Origin: Okapia johnstoni
Taxonomy: Eukaryota > Chordata > Mammalia > Artiodactyla > Giraffidae
Assembly (NCBI GenBank): GCA_024291935.2
Contig: CM044309.1
Location: 3,906,001-3,970,000, forward strand
DNA: 64,000 nucleotides
Reading direction: 5' to 3'
Of this stretch, positions 12,477 through 27,400 are shown one piece after another. The notes under the pieces are model-generated. The model was not told the origin of the DNA. It searched no databases and saw nothing but the letters and a program-made list of their open reading frames with translations. Positions within the stretch are counted from its first letter, which is position 1. The number at the start of each line of letters is the position of its first letter. The translations under genes were made by a program, and so were the position numbers.

Positions 12477-15400
12477 GTAAAGTTATTATTTTTAAATTAT
12501 AAAGAGCTCCACCAGGCTATAAACACACAAGGGTTAATCAACTTAATTCTAAGAAAGAAACACAATGTTGTTTCACTCTGACGTGAGTCTCTTTTCTATC
12601 AGGTGAGTGGAAATGCACTAAACTCTCTACAAATGCGGTTTTCTAGCTTTGGAAAGCAAAATATTTTCTAGGTGTTTACAAATTAAAACAAGTAAGCGTA
12701 GAACTGATACAGCTTAAGGACTCAACAACAATTTCATTGTTTTACTGAACAAATATTTTAATAACAAAAGCTCATCAGAGAAAATGTTTAAATACAGAAA
12801 ATATAAATTAAAATAAAGATTACCAATTATCTTGTATGTACACACAGGCAGGGGTCACACTGGTACACATACTCATTTATTTTACTTGAAGCACATAGTG
12901 AGAATTCATAAATATTATTAAATATAAATGCTTTTAAATGAATACACAATATTCCATCATATGCAATTTGACCATTTTTCAAGCATCTCTCATTGTTGGA
13001 TACCAGAATTTTTTCTAGTTTTCCACTTTAAAATTTTATAGTTATTGTTCCAATCAGCATACTTTCATATAAATCTTTGTGGATCTCTCATTGTTTTACT
13101 AGGAAAAAAGTCTTGAAAAATCTTAGCAAAATTACTCAGTGAACCATACAAATATTTAGAAATGTCTTGAGAAATATTGCCAAATTGCATCCCAGAAAGG
13201 CTTTACAAATGCCTCTCAGTGTGAATTAAAATGATGACACCTGAAATCATCAAACCCTTTTCACTCTTTAGTCACTTAAAGTTGTGAGAATAAAATTTCA
13301 GAACTCATTTTTCCTTCAATGTCTAGTGAGAGGGAAATGCTGATGACCAATTTCTTCCTTGTAAGACAGGTAAACGGCTTTCTTGTTCAGTTGTTTTCAT
13401 TCATCTGTCTGTCAGGTCTTAGTTGCGACCTGCAGGATCTTTTGTGGTGCATGGGAGCTCCAGCTGGGCATGTGGGCTCAGTAGTCAAGGCATGTGGACT
13501 TAGTTGCCCTGCAGCATGTGGGATCTTAGTTCCCTGGCAAGGATCAAACCCATGTCTCCTGCATTTCCAGGCGGATTCTTAACCATTGGACCAGCAGTGA
13601 AGTCCCTGTTGTTTGGCTTTTTTATTTTTTCATTTTGTTCATAAGATTTTAAAAATTTCAGTCTCAAAGTCTAGAAGTTTAATACCTACAAGTATTAAAC
13701 TATCTATCTTTTAACTTTTCATTATCTCCATACTTGAAAAGTCTTTCCCCATCTCAAGGTTTAGATAAATATGTATCCGAGCTTTTTTTCTCTTAATCTT
13801 TATAGTCTTTAAATTTTCCTTTTCAATACATATGAATTATTTTGAGGGAGCTGCATACTGTAAGTTAAAAATTTTCCAACTAGTTAAACATCTGTGTCAA
13901 ATTGGTGTTGGCAATATACAGTCAAGTTTAATCTAAGATTTAGCTAGTCTAGAAACTTAAGGAGTGAAAAGAGCAGGAGAATCTACCCTAATGTCCTAGA
14001 CTGCTGTGACCAGATTAACAGATGAGCTGTTCCAACCCTTCATTAACACAAACTTGTACTTCTATAGTGCTGGCCGAAAGGTAAGGGAATATTTGCTCCA
14101 GTCCTCCTGGCCTAGAATCCCGGTTTTCTGAGTTGTTTTCTTACCCAAAAAGCTTATGTTGGGCACATCAAAGATACAAGAGTAAAACCCAGAATTCAGC
14201 AAAATTCCATTGCTGCCAAAGTTAATGCTTTGTCTAAACTTGATAAATAAGCATTCAAAAAATGAACTCTTGCTGTGTGTGAAAGTGAAAGAAAAGTGAA
14301 AGTGAAGTCGCTCAATCGTGTCCGACTCTGCCACTCCACGGACTATGTAGCCTACCAGGTTCCTCAGTCCATGGAATTTTCTAGGCAAGAGTACTGGAGT
14401 GGGTTGCCATTTTCTTCTCCAGGGGATCCTCCCGATCCACGGATGGAACCCGGGTCTCCCGCATTGCGGGCAGACGCTTTACCATCTGAGCCACCAGGGA
14501 TGCTGTGTGTGGTTGTGTCTATTTCTTTTAGTTATTGTATGTTATAATGAAGCTACTTCCAAAGATGGTCTGATTAGTCATTTTTTTCTGAGTGGCACTT
14601 TTTTTTGCAGGAGAGCTGAAAAACCCTAGTGAGAACATCCCCAAATGTGTGGTCACTGCCCTTACCCTTGTGGCGCTCATCTACTTACTGGTTAACGTTT
14701 CCTACCTCGCCGTCCTGACGCCAAAGGAAATCATGTCCTCAGGTATGGCTGCGCAGAACCAGAGGGAAGACACTGTTTCACTGTCCGGAATAGAGGGAGT
14801 CTGTAGTGTACAGTGGATCTTTTTGCATACTTTAAGAGAATTATGCCAATTTGGTTCATGTTTGGGTTATTTATTTAATTATTTATTTAAAGGTAGACGT
14901 TCAAAAGGTCAAGCAATTTCTTTAGAGCATGTAGTAAAGGGTAAGGTCTAGCAGCCAAAAATATGGAAAACACCAAGAAACGTAAAAAGAAAAAAAGGCA
15001 GAACACAACGGATAGAATAGAACAGAAAATATGAGGATACTTACCAAAGTCTCTTGAGATATACTTCATAAAGAGCAGATGGGTGCTCTGGGTCAGCATT
15101 TGCCTCCAGGAAATATAACTCATACATTTTGTCTTCAGACATATCCCCAAAATCTATACCGAGCTTGAGTACTTAACTTTTCCTATTAGTGAAGTGGACA
15201 TGAATCCTATATATATGTATATATATATATATATACTTTACACTTTCAGTTTTCAGAAAAATAAAAGAAAATCAGTAATAGGCTTTCAGTGAAAAGAAAA
15301 AGAAGGCTTATCTTTCATCCAAGCTTGACGCTCCTCCGTTATCTCAACTCTAAAATGACACTGCTTACAATATCCAAGACATGCATGCAACCTAGGTGTC

Positions 15401-18400
15401 CATCAACGGATGAATGGATAAAGAAGATGTAGTAAACAGATGGATAAATAGATACTGTGTGTGTGTGCTCAGTCAAGTCTGACTCTTTGTGAATCCATGA
15501 ACTGTAGCCCCCCAGGTTCCTCTGTCCATGGAATTTTCCAGGCAACAATAATGCCATTTCTTACACCAGGAGATCTTCTCAGCCTAGGGATTGAACGCGT
15601 GTCTCTTCTGCCTCCTGCACTGGCAGGCAGATTTTTTAGCACTGTGCCACCTGAGAAGCCCCAGATAGATGCTACTCAGCCATAAAATAGAATGAAATAT
15701 TGCCATTTGCAGTAACATGAATGTACGTGAGATTATCATACTGAGTAAAGTTAGTAAGACACAGAAAGGCAAATAGTGTATGATATCACTTATTTGTGGA
15801 ATCTAAAAAACCACACAATGAATTTATTTTACAAAACAGATAACAAACTCACAGGCATAGAAGACAAATTACGGTTACCAAAGGGGAAAGGGGGAAAGAA
15901 TAAATTAGGAGTACGGTGTTAACAGATACTCACCACTACACAAAAAATAGATAAACAAGGATTTACTGAATAGCTTAGGGGATGATATTCAATATCTTAC
16001 AATAACCTATAATGGAAACGAATCTGGAATATATATATATATATATATATATATAACTGAATCACTTTGCTGTACATCAAAAAAGTAACACAATATTCTG
16101 AATCAACTAATATTGTAATTTTTTTAAATATAAAAAGTAAAATGAGAGTATATTATTTGTTCATTTCCACACATTAGTAGTAATAATGAGTGTGAAAATG
16201 TATGTGAAGGTACTCTAACAAAAACTGAAAGAATTCATTGCTAGCAGACTTACTGAAGGAAATTCTTCAGACTGAAAGAAAGTAACTTGGATCAAAAGGA
16301 AGGAAGAAAGATAACCAGAAATATTAAGCATATGGGTAAATATAAAAGACTCCATATGTGTATATACACATTTTTTGAATTCTTTAAAAATACCTTAGAT
16401 TATTTTAGATAATAACTCTGAAACTTAAATGTAGGATTTATTAAATATATAAATATAACCTATATGACAATAATAGCACAAAGAAAAGAGAAGGAAGTGA
16501 GCTATAGTAGCAAAGTTGTCATATTTTACTGAAAGTAACTGGAAATTGATTTTGATGAATTTAAAGGTGGATGCTGTAATTACCAGACCAACTACTGAGA
16601 AAATAACTCAACAAATCAATGGAGGAATTAAATGGCACATTAAGAATATCTCTTTAGGGAATTTCCTAGCAGTCCAGTGGTTAGGCATTTTCAATGCCAG
16701 GACCCAGGTTAGATTCCTGGTTAAGGAACTAAGATCCCACAAGGGGTATGGTATACAAAAAAAAAAAAAACAACTATTTAACAATAAATAGATAAAACAA
16801 ACAATGGATAAATGATAAAATATAACAATAAATAAAATAAACAATAAAGTAGAAGAACAAAAGAACAAAATGCATAAGACATAAAAACAAATAGCAAAGT
16901 GACATAGGTAAATACGACAGTATCAATAATATTAAATGAAAATATGCAAACACAACAATAAAAGGCAGAGATTGTCATACCGGATAAAATTATCAATCCA
17001 ACTATATGCTGTCTACAGGAGACACACTTGAGGTTCAAAACACAATCAAGTATCAAGTAAAAGAATGGAAAAGTTTATCATGCAAACATTAACTGCAAGA
17101 AAACCAGAATAGCAATATTATTAAGACAAAATAACTTAAAGACTAAAAAGATTACTAGAGACAAAGAAAGGTATTTTGTAATGATATTAACAAAAGGATC
17201 AATACATGAAGAAGATATAACAATTGTAAATGTATACACCTCTAAATAACACAGCCCCAGAATACATGAAGCCATACTAATGTAACTGAAAGGAAAAATA
17301 GACAATTCAGCAACTATAGTTGCAGATGTCAGTACATCACTCAAAAACTAGATAGAAAGTCAATAAAGATATAGAAGATCTGCACACCACTATCAATCAA
17401 ACTGATCTAATTGACATTTATAGAACGCTCCACCAAACAGAAGCAGAATATATATTCATTTCAAGCACTTATGTGACATTTCCTAGGATAGACATAATGT
17501 CAGGATATAAAACAAGTCTCAAAATATTTAATATTTCCATCATGCAAAATATTTCCTTCAACAACAATCGATACACAATAGAAACCAACAGCAAATGTAA
17601 CTTGAGAAATCTCACATATTTGAAAATTACACAACTCACTTCTAAATAACCCATGAGTCAAGGAAGAAATCACAAGACTCTCAACAACTATGAAAAGTCT
17701 GAGATTTAACCCCCTCATAAGTTAGTCTGGCATAGTTTCATGGATGCTGGCAATGGAGACAAAGACAATTTAGTTTCCATATAATAGCAGTAGCTAGAAC
17801 ATCATTATTATGCTGTTCCCCAAACCCCAATTCCCAAAAGACAAAGCAAGGAAGGCCAAGTGATATCTCCACATAACAGTAGAAGATCCTCAAGCTTAGG
17901 GAATTCAAATCTTTTATAAGTCTTCATTCAGAAGACAGGTCTCAGGAATGGCTCTAAAAGACAAAAGATCATTGTTGTCCTTCCACCCCCATATTTTTCA
18001 GTCTAGATATTCCCTTCTAGAACACCACAATTGCCGCTGTAAGAGGACTTAGCAAAGAGTGTCCTCAGCCAAGTGGTTATTATCTTTATAATCTATGACC
18101 ACATCAGTCCAAAAAGAGGATTCAGGCGTGTGAACCAAAACTGATTTTGAATCCTCTTGGCTTCTTTATGGTCAGGTTGCTGCCCAGAGGCTATACCAAC
18201 TAGGTAGATTGGGGTTGCTGTGTGAGGAAAAGAAGAAGCATAAAATCCAGATATGATCAGGAAAGCCTCCTGAGTTTTCAAAATAGGAATATATAACTTC
18301 CTATGCTATTCTCCCTGACCGTCACTCAGGAAGCAGCCAAAAGTAGGTGATCACTCTCTGAGAGTGAAAGTGTTAGTCGCTAGGTCGAGTCCGACCCTTT

Positions 18401-21400
18401 GCAACCCCACAAACTGTAGCCCACCAGGCTCCTCTGTCCATGGGATTCACTAGGCAAGAATACTGGAGTGAGTTGCCATTTCCTTCTCCAGGGGATCTTC
18501 CCAACTCAGGGATCGAACCCAGGTCTCCTGTGTTGCATGTAGATTCTTTACTGTCTGAGCCACCAGGGAAGATCACTCTCTAGGGATGGTTTTATTCAGT
18601 GACCAAACTACCTGACCAAGGTGTGTGGGCCAGAAGAATGTGAGAGAGGTAGAGTCAGAAATATTTCTGGGTTGATTTTTGAGGAAGCCATCCAAACATC
18701 AAACAATATCAGATGCATTCAAAGGGTGTGTATGAAAGATACATTGAATACCTTTGCCTTCAGCATGTTGATGTGCTTTTGTGATGTACAGTTGTCACAT
18801 TTTGAATGGCCAAACACGTAACACAGATTAGTTTCAAGGGCCACAGTGGTGTAGCCACAGAGGGCTGATCAAATTGGAACAGCAATACTGTAACCTGAAA
18901 AAGCGCCAGCAGCTATGAGCTGTCCTCCCAAGAGAGGGTCAAAGGTGCGATGTAGCCAATTTGCCAGAAGTGAGCAGGGATAATATCTTGTGCAAGCCAC
19001 CCCCCTCACTGTGAACAAATGGTCAAACCTTGGCAGAAGTCACAATGTAACATTTGGTGTTAGCCTCTGTAGCAAAAATATGGAGTCCTTTTTCTTATGT
19101 CCAATATATCATAGTCAGTGTGTTGCCATGTCTAGAAAGATGATGGATTCAGACATTGTCATGGCAATTAGAATAGTTCAGTATCAATCCACAGTTTTAT
19201 TCCAATTATTCTCATCAGAGAATGGGCTCCATGGACAGAACTTAAGGCTATTCTCATGGCTCTGGCCAAGTCCCCTCTTGACGAACTATGCTTGTATTTC
19301 TAATGATGTGAACTGTTGTCAATGGCCTGGGTGTTTGGTCCATCACTTGGAAAACCACAGGCTGGCAGACTAAAGACACCCCTCTCCAGGGCCATAAGCT
19401 ATAGAAAGAAATCAAGGCTGCTGATTGAATAATCTGATTTTGATCACCAGATACTGAGTAGAATATCCTTGTCTGTTTTCCATTCTGCATAGCTGGTGTT
19501 GAGGCTAGCAGCTATAGCAGCCTGGCGGGCACCATAGGGTTTCAGCTTAGCTAAACTGTCAGTGGACCATGACCAGATATTTACAGGGACCCTTGTGAAC
19601 AGAGGGCCCTGCTGAACCAGCAACTCTGCTTCAGTCAGCAAACTGGGATGTAATTTGCACTTTTTCAGGCAAAACCAAGAAGCCACTGGGCCAGGCTAGC
19701 TGTGTTCTTGAATACACCATTTCCACTTGTTAAGAGAGATTTGTTGGGCTCTTCATACCTTTTCAATAATTGAATTCAATTTGATTCATCCCAAAGTGAG
19801 ATTATCAGGCTGGAAAGTCATAAGGCCTCCATGAGTCAGGTGTTCAGTTTTACAATATCCCAGTGCTACTTGCTAAGCTAGTATTATTTTTTCAAAAGGA
19901 ATTTACCTGATAGTTGTATCAAGGAAGAAACAAGTAAAAAACTTCAAGGGCCACCTCCAGCTATAAGGTGCCTCTCTTTGCTGTGAAATGCAGTAAAAAG
20001 GGGGCTTCCCTGGTGGCTCAGACAGTAAAGAATCTGCCTGCAATGCAGAAGACCATCATCAATCACAGAGACTTCTAAGTCAAAGCAATAATTATGGTTG
20101 TGGATCCCCACTGGTAGAAAGTGTGCCACAGCTTGCTGGACAGCTTTTAATACAGTCCGTTGATTTGATCCTCCAGTTAAAGGACATTGATCTGTGAATT
20201 AGCTGATATGGAAGACCAAGTAGAATCCCAAGTGAGACACATACCAACTATAACACAGAATTCGTAAAGTGCTGGGTCTTCTTTTAGTGGTAAGGAACCA
20301 GAAACAATTTTTTTTTGACTACCAGAGGGACTAAGTATTACAAATTTACCTACATGTTTCCAAGAAAACTTACGTGGCAAGCAGTACCCTAAATTTTATT
20401 GGGGTGATCAGCCTGTTGGTAGAAGTATAATAATACCAATTCAGATCTTTTTAGACTGAGGCTTTTAACTTGTCAACCAACTGATCATGAACAATATAGT
20501 GTAAATTTTGGATCTTGGATGGCAGAGGCACTCTTGAAAAATCCTGAAGACCAGCTGGAGGCAAATAGCCGGGGAATTTAGGAATCCTAGTGGAGTACTG
20601 TGAAAGCATATTGAAGGCCTTGCCACATGGATGTGAATTAGTCTTGGTCTTCAGGGGAAAGTGAATAGAAAAGAAGTGTTGGCAATGTTTGAGACAGGAT
20701 ATCAACTGGCATCCATCTGTACAGTGTCTCCATTACAGTCCCAGTGTCGGGAACAACCACAGCTGGGGCTGGAGGACAACCAGGAATCACTTAATAACAA
20801 TCCCCTGTAAACCTCCAGCTCCCAGGAGCTTTCGTCACTGGTCGCATCATACTTAGATGGAGATATTGCATCTTTTACCACCACCATCGCGGCCTTTAAG
20901 TTTTCCATCAGGTCTGTGATCTTTCTCCCACTGAGATTCGACAGTTTTTTGAACCACACCAAGAGGGAGGAAGGAGAGGGGTTTCAGAGGAACTCACATG
21001 TCCCACTAGTACTCTCCACACACACCTCTACCTAAAATATCAACACCCACAACTAGCCAACAGGGGAGGCCATGAAGCTGTAACACTTTGAGTGGCCCAA
21101 AGGGCTTTATTCACAAAGGGACTTCTGTGGGAGAGGGCTTCTCTTCTGCACTGTGAATTCAACCCAGATCCCCTTAGCTGAGTCTACCTTTCACTCCACA
21201 GTCCTGGGCTTGTTGATGACTTGGGAACCCATATCTACGAGCCGTCATAAAGTTTCCCAGTCACTTGGATGGGTATAGCCTTTGGGGTAGGGAGACCTCA
21301 GTCACACCTCTAGTCATCTTTATCCTCATCCAGAGGTTGAGGAGGAGAAGGGGAGAGGCCATGGAAAAGAGAGTGCCTTTGTGCCACTGAGTACTTTTTA

Positions 21401-24400
21401 TTACTCTTGAGTTAACAGAACTGCCTCCAGAAGACATAAAATATCTGAATAGATCTATATAAAAAAAAAACAACAAATTGAGTTAATAATCTAAAATCTT
21501 CCCATAAATCAAATCCCAGGCCCTACAGACTGGTTCCAAATAGGAAAAGGAGTCCGTCAAGGCTGTATATTGTCACCCTGCTTATTTAACTTATATACAG
21601 GGTACATCATGAGAAACGCTGGGCTGGAGGAAGCACAAGCTGGAATCAAGATTGCTGGGAGAAATATCAATAACCTCAGATATGCAGATGACACCACCCT
21701 TATAGCAGAAAGTGAAGAAGAACTAAAGAGCCTCTTGATGAAAGTGAAAGAGGAGAGCGAAAAAGTTGGCTTAAAGCTCAACATTCAGAAAACTAAGATC
21801 ACAGCATCCGTCCCATCACTTTATGGCAAATAGATGGGCAAACAGTGGAAACAGTGGCTGACTTTATTTTTGGGGGCTCCAAAATCACTGCAGATGGCTA
21901 TTGCAGCCATGAAATTAAAAGACACTTACTCCTTGGGAGGAAAGTTATGACTAATCTAGACAGCATATTAAAAGCAGAAACATTACTTTTGTCAACAAAG
22001 GTCCATCTAGTCAAGCCTATAGTTTTTCCAGTAGTCATGTATGGATGTGAGAGTTGGACTATAAAGAAAGCTGAGTGCAGAACAATTGATGCTTTTGAAC
22101 TGTGGTGTTGGAGAAGAGTCTTGAGAGTTCTTTGGACTGCAAGGAGATCCAACCAGTCCATCCTAAAGGAGATCAGTCCTGGGTGTTCATTGGAAGGTCT
22201 GATTTTGAAGCTGAAACTCCAATACTTTGGCCACCTCATGCGAAGAGCTGACTCATTTGAAAAGACCACGATGCTGGGAAAGATTGAAGGCAGGAGGAGA
22301 AGGGGACGACAGAGGATGAGATGGTTGGATGGCATCACCGACTCAATGGACATGGGTTTGGGTGGACTCTGGGAGTTGGTGATGGACAGGGAGGCCTGGT
22401 GTGCTGCGGTCCATGGGGTCGCAAAGAGTCGGACACAACTGAGTGACTGAACTGAACTGAACTGAGTAGCTTCACTGCTGAATTGCATTTAAGAAAGCAA
22501 TAACACCACTCCTAAACAAACTCTTTCAGAAAATGGAAGAGGGGACACATCCAAACTTATTTTATAGAACCAGTATTTCTGTGATACCAAAGCCAGAAAA
22601 TTTCTTTACACAAAGAAAGAAATTACATACACATGTTACATACAACATGTATTGTTCCATGAACTACAATGTAACACAATTCTTAAAAACACTGGTAAAC
22701 TGAGTCTAGCAACACATAAAAAGAAGCATACACCATGAACAAGTGATATTTATCATTGGTTGGTTTAGAATCCCCAAAGCAATTAATATTTTACTATATT
22801 AATATCACAGACAAAAATCACAATCTCTTATAATATTAAGAGAGTCATAAAATGCATTTGACAAAATCCAAGAGTCATTCGTGATTTTTTGAAAACTTTG
22901 GCAGTTTCAACCTACTACTTACACCAGTCCTTTGTCTTTGCTACAATTATAATTTAATATTTTCTAAGCTAATTAAAAATACTATACAGTATAAATATTA
23001 CATCAGTTGCATAATTAGTGGCTTCTGTACTTTTTTACAGATGCTGTTGCTGTCACTTGGATGGATAGAGTAATCCCTTCCATGCAATGGGCTATTTCAC
23101 TTGGTGTCTCTTCCTCAATAGTTAGCTCCCTCAACTGTACTGTATTTTCAACATCAAGGTTATGGTATATGGCAAGCCAGGAGGGTCAGCTACCTTTGAT
23201 CCTCTCAACTTTGAATATTCACTCTTGTCCAGTTGCAGCTGTGATTCAGATGCTCATCTTTGCCTCCATTTTAATTATTCCCTCAGACTTAATACTTTTA
23301 ATAAATTATGTGGGATTCACAGACTGGATTCAACTTGGGCTAATGATGATGGGCTTGCTTAAACTGAGATTCCAGGAGCCCAACCTATCCAGACCATATA
23401 AGGTAAGTCAAACCAGGAAAAACAAAATCCTATATCTTTTAAAAGAGCATTTTGTACTTTTAATACTTTTTTCTTATATCTACATGAAAAATCTTTCTAA
23501 CCCACTGTGACCCCATTTTAGGAACATTTGAGAATAGATTTTATATTTAGGATATTCTACTGTATTACAACTAGTGAGATTTGAGTCAAGAAGGACCATA
23601 TGTGAGATGCATAAGGTCTGTACTCTGTCTCAGTATATAAAACTGACCAATGTCCAGGGCCAATGATTATTTGAGTGTCCTCTTAATGGTACTACCTTAT
23701 ATTACCTTGTAGGCTTGCCTAAGGCTTTTCAGGCTTATCAATTTAAATGTCTGTCAATGTATAAGTCTCCAGAAGCATGTTGGGCACCTACCGACCTGGG
23801 GAGTTCATCTTTCAGTGTCCTATCTTTTTGCCTTTTCATACTGTTCATGGGGTTCTCAAGGCAAGAATACTGAAGTGGTTTGCCATTCCCTTGGGCAGTG
23901 GAACACATTCGGTCAGACCTCTCCACCATGACCCGTTCATCTTGGGTGGCCCCACATGGCATGGCTTAGTCTCGTTGAGCTAGACAAGGCTGTGGTCCAT
24001 GTGATCAGATTGGCTAGTTGTCTGTGATTGTGGTTTCAGTCTGTCTGCCCTCTGACGCCCTCTCTCAGTGCCTATTGTCCTACTTGGGTTTCTCTTACCT
24101 TGGACGTAGGTATCTCTTCACAGCTTCTCCAGCAAAGCACAGTCACTGTTCCTTACATTGGACCTGGGGTAGCTCTCCTCGGCCACTGCCCCTGACCTTG
24201 GACCTGGGGTAGCTCTCCTCGGCCACTGCCCCTGACGCTGGACGTGGGGTAGCTCCTCTCAGCTGCCGCTCCTGACGTTGGACGTGGGGTGGCTCCTCTC
24301 AGCTGCCGCTCCTGACGTTGGACGTGGGGTAGCTCCTCTCAGCTGCCACTCCTGACTTTGGACGTGGGGTAGCTCCTCTCAGCTGCTGCTCCTGATGTTG

Positions 24401-27400
24401 GACATGGGGTACCTCCTCTCAGCCATGCTACTCAACGTACTACTGGAGATCAGTGGAGAAATAACTCCACAAAGAATGAAGGGATGGAGCCAAAGCAAAA
24501 ACAACACCCAATTGTGGATGGGACTGGTGATAGAAGCAAGGTTCGATGCTGTAAAGAGCAATATTGCATAGGACCCTGAAATGCTAAGTCCATGAATCAA
24601 GGCAGATTGCAAGTGGTCAAACAGGAGATGACAAGAGTGAACATCGACATTCTAGGAATCAGCAAACTAAGATGGACTGGAATGGGTGAACTGAACTCAG
24701 GTGACCATTATATCTACTACTGTGGACAGGAACCCCTTAGAAGAAATGGAGTAGCCATCATGGTCAACAAAAGAGTCCGAAATGCAGTACATGGATGCAA
24801 TCTCAAAAATGACAGAATGATCGCTGTTCATTTCCAAGGCAAACCATTCAATATCATGATAATCCAAGTTTATGCCCTGACCAGGAATGCTGAAGAAGCT
24901 GAAGTTGAACATTTCTATGAAGACCTCCAAGACCTTCTAGAACTAACACCCAATAAAGATGTCCTTTTCATTATAGGGGACTGGAATGCAAAAGTAGGAA
25001 GGCAAGAAACACCTGAAATAATGGGCAAATTTAGCCTTGGAGTACAGAATGAAGTGGGACAAAAGCTAACAGAGTTCTGCCAAGAGAATGCACTGATCAT
25101 AGCAAACATCCTCTTCCAACAACACAAGAGAAGACTCTACATGTGGACATCACCAGGTGGTTGACATCAAAATCAGATTGATTATATTCTTTGCAGCCAA
25201 AGATGGAGAAGCTCTATACAGTCAGCAAAAACAAGACCAGGAGCAGACTTTGGCTCAGAACATGAACTCCTTTTTGCCAAATTCAGACTGAAATTGAAGA
25301 AAGTGGAGAAAATCACTAGACCATTCAGGTATGACCTAAATCAAACGCCTTATGACTATACAGTGGAAGTGACAAATAGATTTAAGGGACTAGATCTGAC
25401 AGACAGAGTGCCTGATGAACCACAGATGGAGGTTCATGACATTGTACAGGAGATAGGAATCAAGACCGTCCCCAAGAAAAAGAAATGCAAAAAAGCAAAA
25501 TGGCTGTCTGAGGAGGCCTTACAAATAGCTGTGAAAAGAAGGGAAGTGAAAAGCAAAGGAGAAAAGGAAAGATATTCCCATTTGAATGCAGAGTTCCAAA
25601 GAATAGCAAGGAGAGATAAGAAAGCCTTCCTCAGCGATCAGTGCAAAGAAATAGAGGAAAACAATAGAAAAGGAAAGACTAGAGATCTCTTCAACAAAGT
25701 TAGAGATAACAAGGGAATATTTCATGCAAAGATGGGCTCAATAAAGGACAGAAATGGTAGGGACCTAACAGAAGCAGAAGATATTAAGAAGAGGTGGCAA
25801 GAATACACAGAAGAATTGTACAAAAAAGATCTTCATGACCCAGATAATCACAATGGCGTGATCACTAACTAGAGCCAGACATCCTGGAATGTGAAGCCAA
25901 ATGGGCCTTAGGAAGCATCACTATGAACAAAGCTAGTGGAGGTGATGGAATTCCAGTTGAGCTATTTCAAATCCTCAAAGATGATGCTGTGAAAGTGCTG
26001 CACTCAATATGCCAGCTAATTTGGAAAATGCAGCAGTGGCCACAGGACTGGAAAAGGTAGGTTTTCATTCCCAAAGAATGCTCAAACTACCACACAATTA
26101 CACTCATCTCACATGCTAGTAAAGTAATGCTTAAAATTCTCCAAGCCAGGCTTCAGCAATATGTGAACCGTGAACTTCCAGATGTTCAAGCTGGTTTTAG
26201 AAAAGGCAGAGGAACCAGAGATCAAATTGCCAACATCCAATGGATCAGAGTTCCAGAAAAACATCTATTTCTGCTTTATTGACTATGCCAAAGCCTTTGA
26301 CTGTGTGGATCACAATAAACTGTGGAAAATTCTGAAAGAGATGGGAATATCAGACCACCTGACCTGCCTCTTGAGAAACCTGTATGCAGGTCAGGAAGCA
26401 ACAGTTAGAACTGGACATGGAACAACAGACTGGTTCCAAATAGGAAAAGGAGTACGTCAAGGCTGTATATTGTCACCCTGCTTATTTAACTTATATGCAG
26501 AGTACATCATGAGTAATGCTAGGCTGGAGAAAGCACAAGCTGGAATCAAGATTGCCGGGAGAAATATCAATAACCTCAGATATGCAGATGGCACCACCCT
26601 TATGGCAGAAAGTGAAGAACAACTAAAGAGCCTCTTGATGAAAGTGAAAGAGGAGAGAGAAAAAGTTGGCTTAAAGCTCAACATTCAGAAAACTAAGATC
26701 ATGGCATCTGGTCCCATCACTTCATGGCAAATAGATGGGGAAACAGTGACAGACTTTATTTTGGGGGGCTCCCAAATCACTGCAGATTGTGATTGCAGCC
26801 ATGAAATTAAAAGATGCTTACTTCTTGGAAGGAAAGTTTTGAGCAACCTAGACAGCATATTGAAAAGCAGAGACATCACTTTGTCAACAAAGGTCCGTCT
26901 AGTCAAAGCTATGGTTTTTCCAGTGGTCATCGATGGATGTGAGAGTTGGACTATAAGAAAGCTGAGCACAGAAGAATTGATGCTTTTGAATTGTGGTATT
27001 GGAGAAGACTCTTGCAAGTCCCTTGGACTGCAAGGAGATCCAACTAGTCCATCCTGAAGGAAATCAGTCCTGAATATTCATTGGAAGGACTGATGCTGAA
27101 GCTGAAACTCCAATACTTTGGCCACCTGATGTGAAGAGCAGACTCACTGCAAAACACCCTGATGCTGGGAAAGATTGAGGGCAGGAGGAGAAGGAGACGG
27201 CAGAGGATGAGATGGCTGGATGGCATCACCGATTCAATGGACATGGGTTTGGGTAAACTCCGGGAGCTGGTGATGGACAAGGAGGCCTGGTGTGCTGCGG
27301 TTCATGGGGTCGCAAAGAGTCGGACACGACTGAGCAACTGAACTGAACTGAACTGAACGTATAAGTCTCTAGCTTTTACAGCCAATACAGAAAAGCTACC

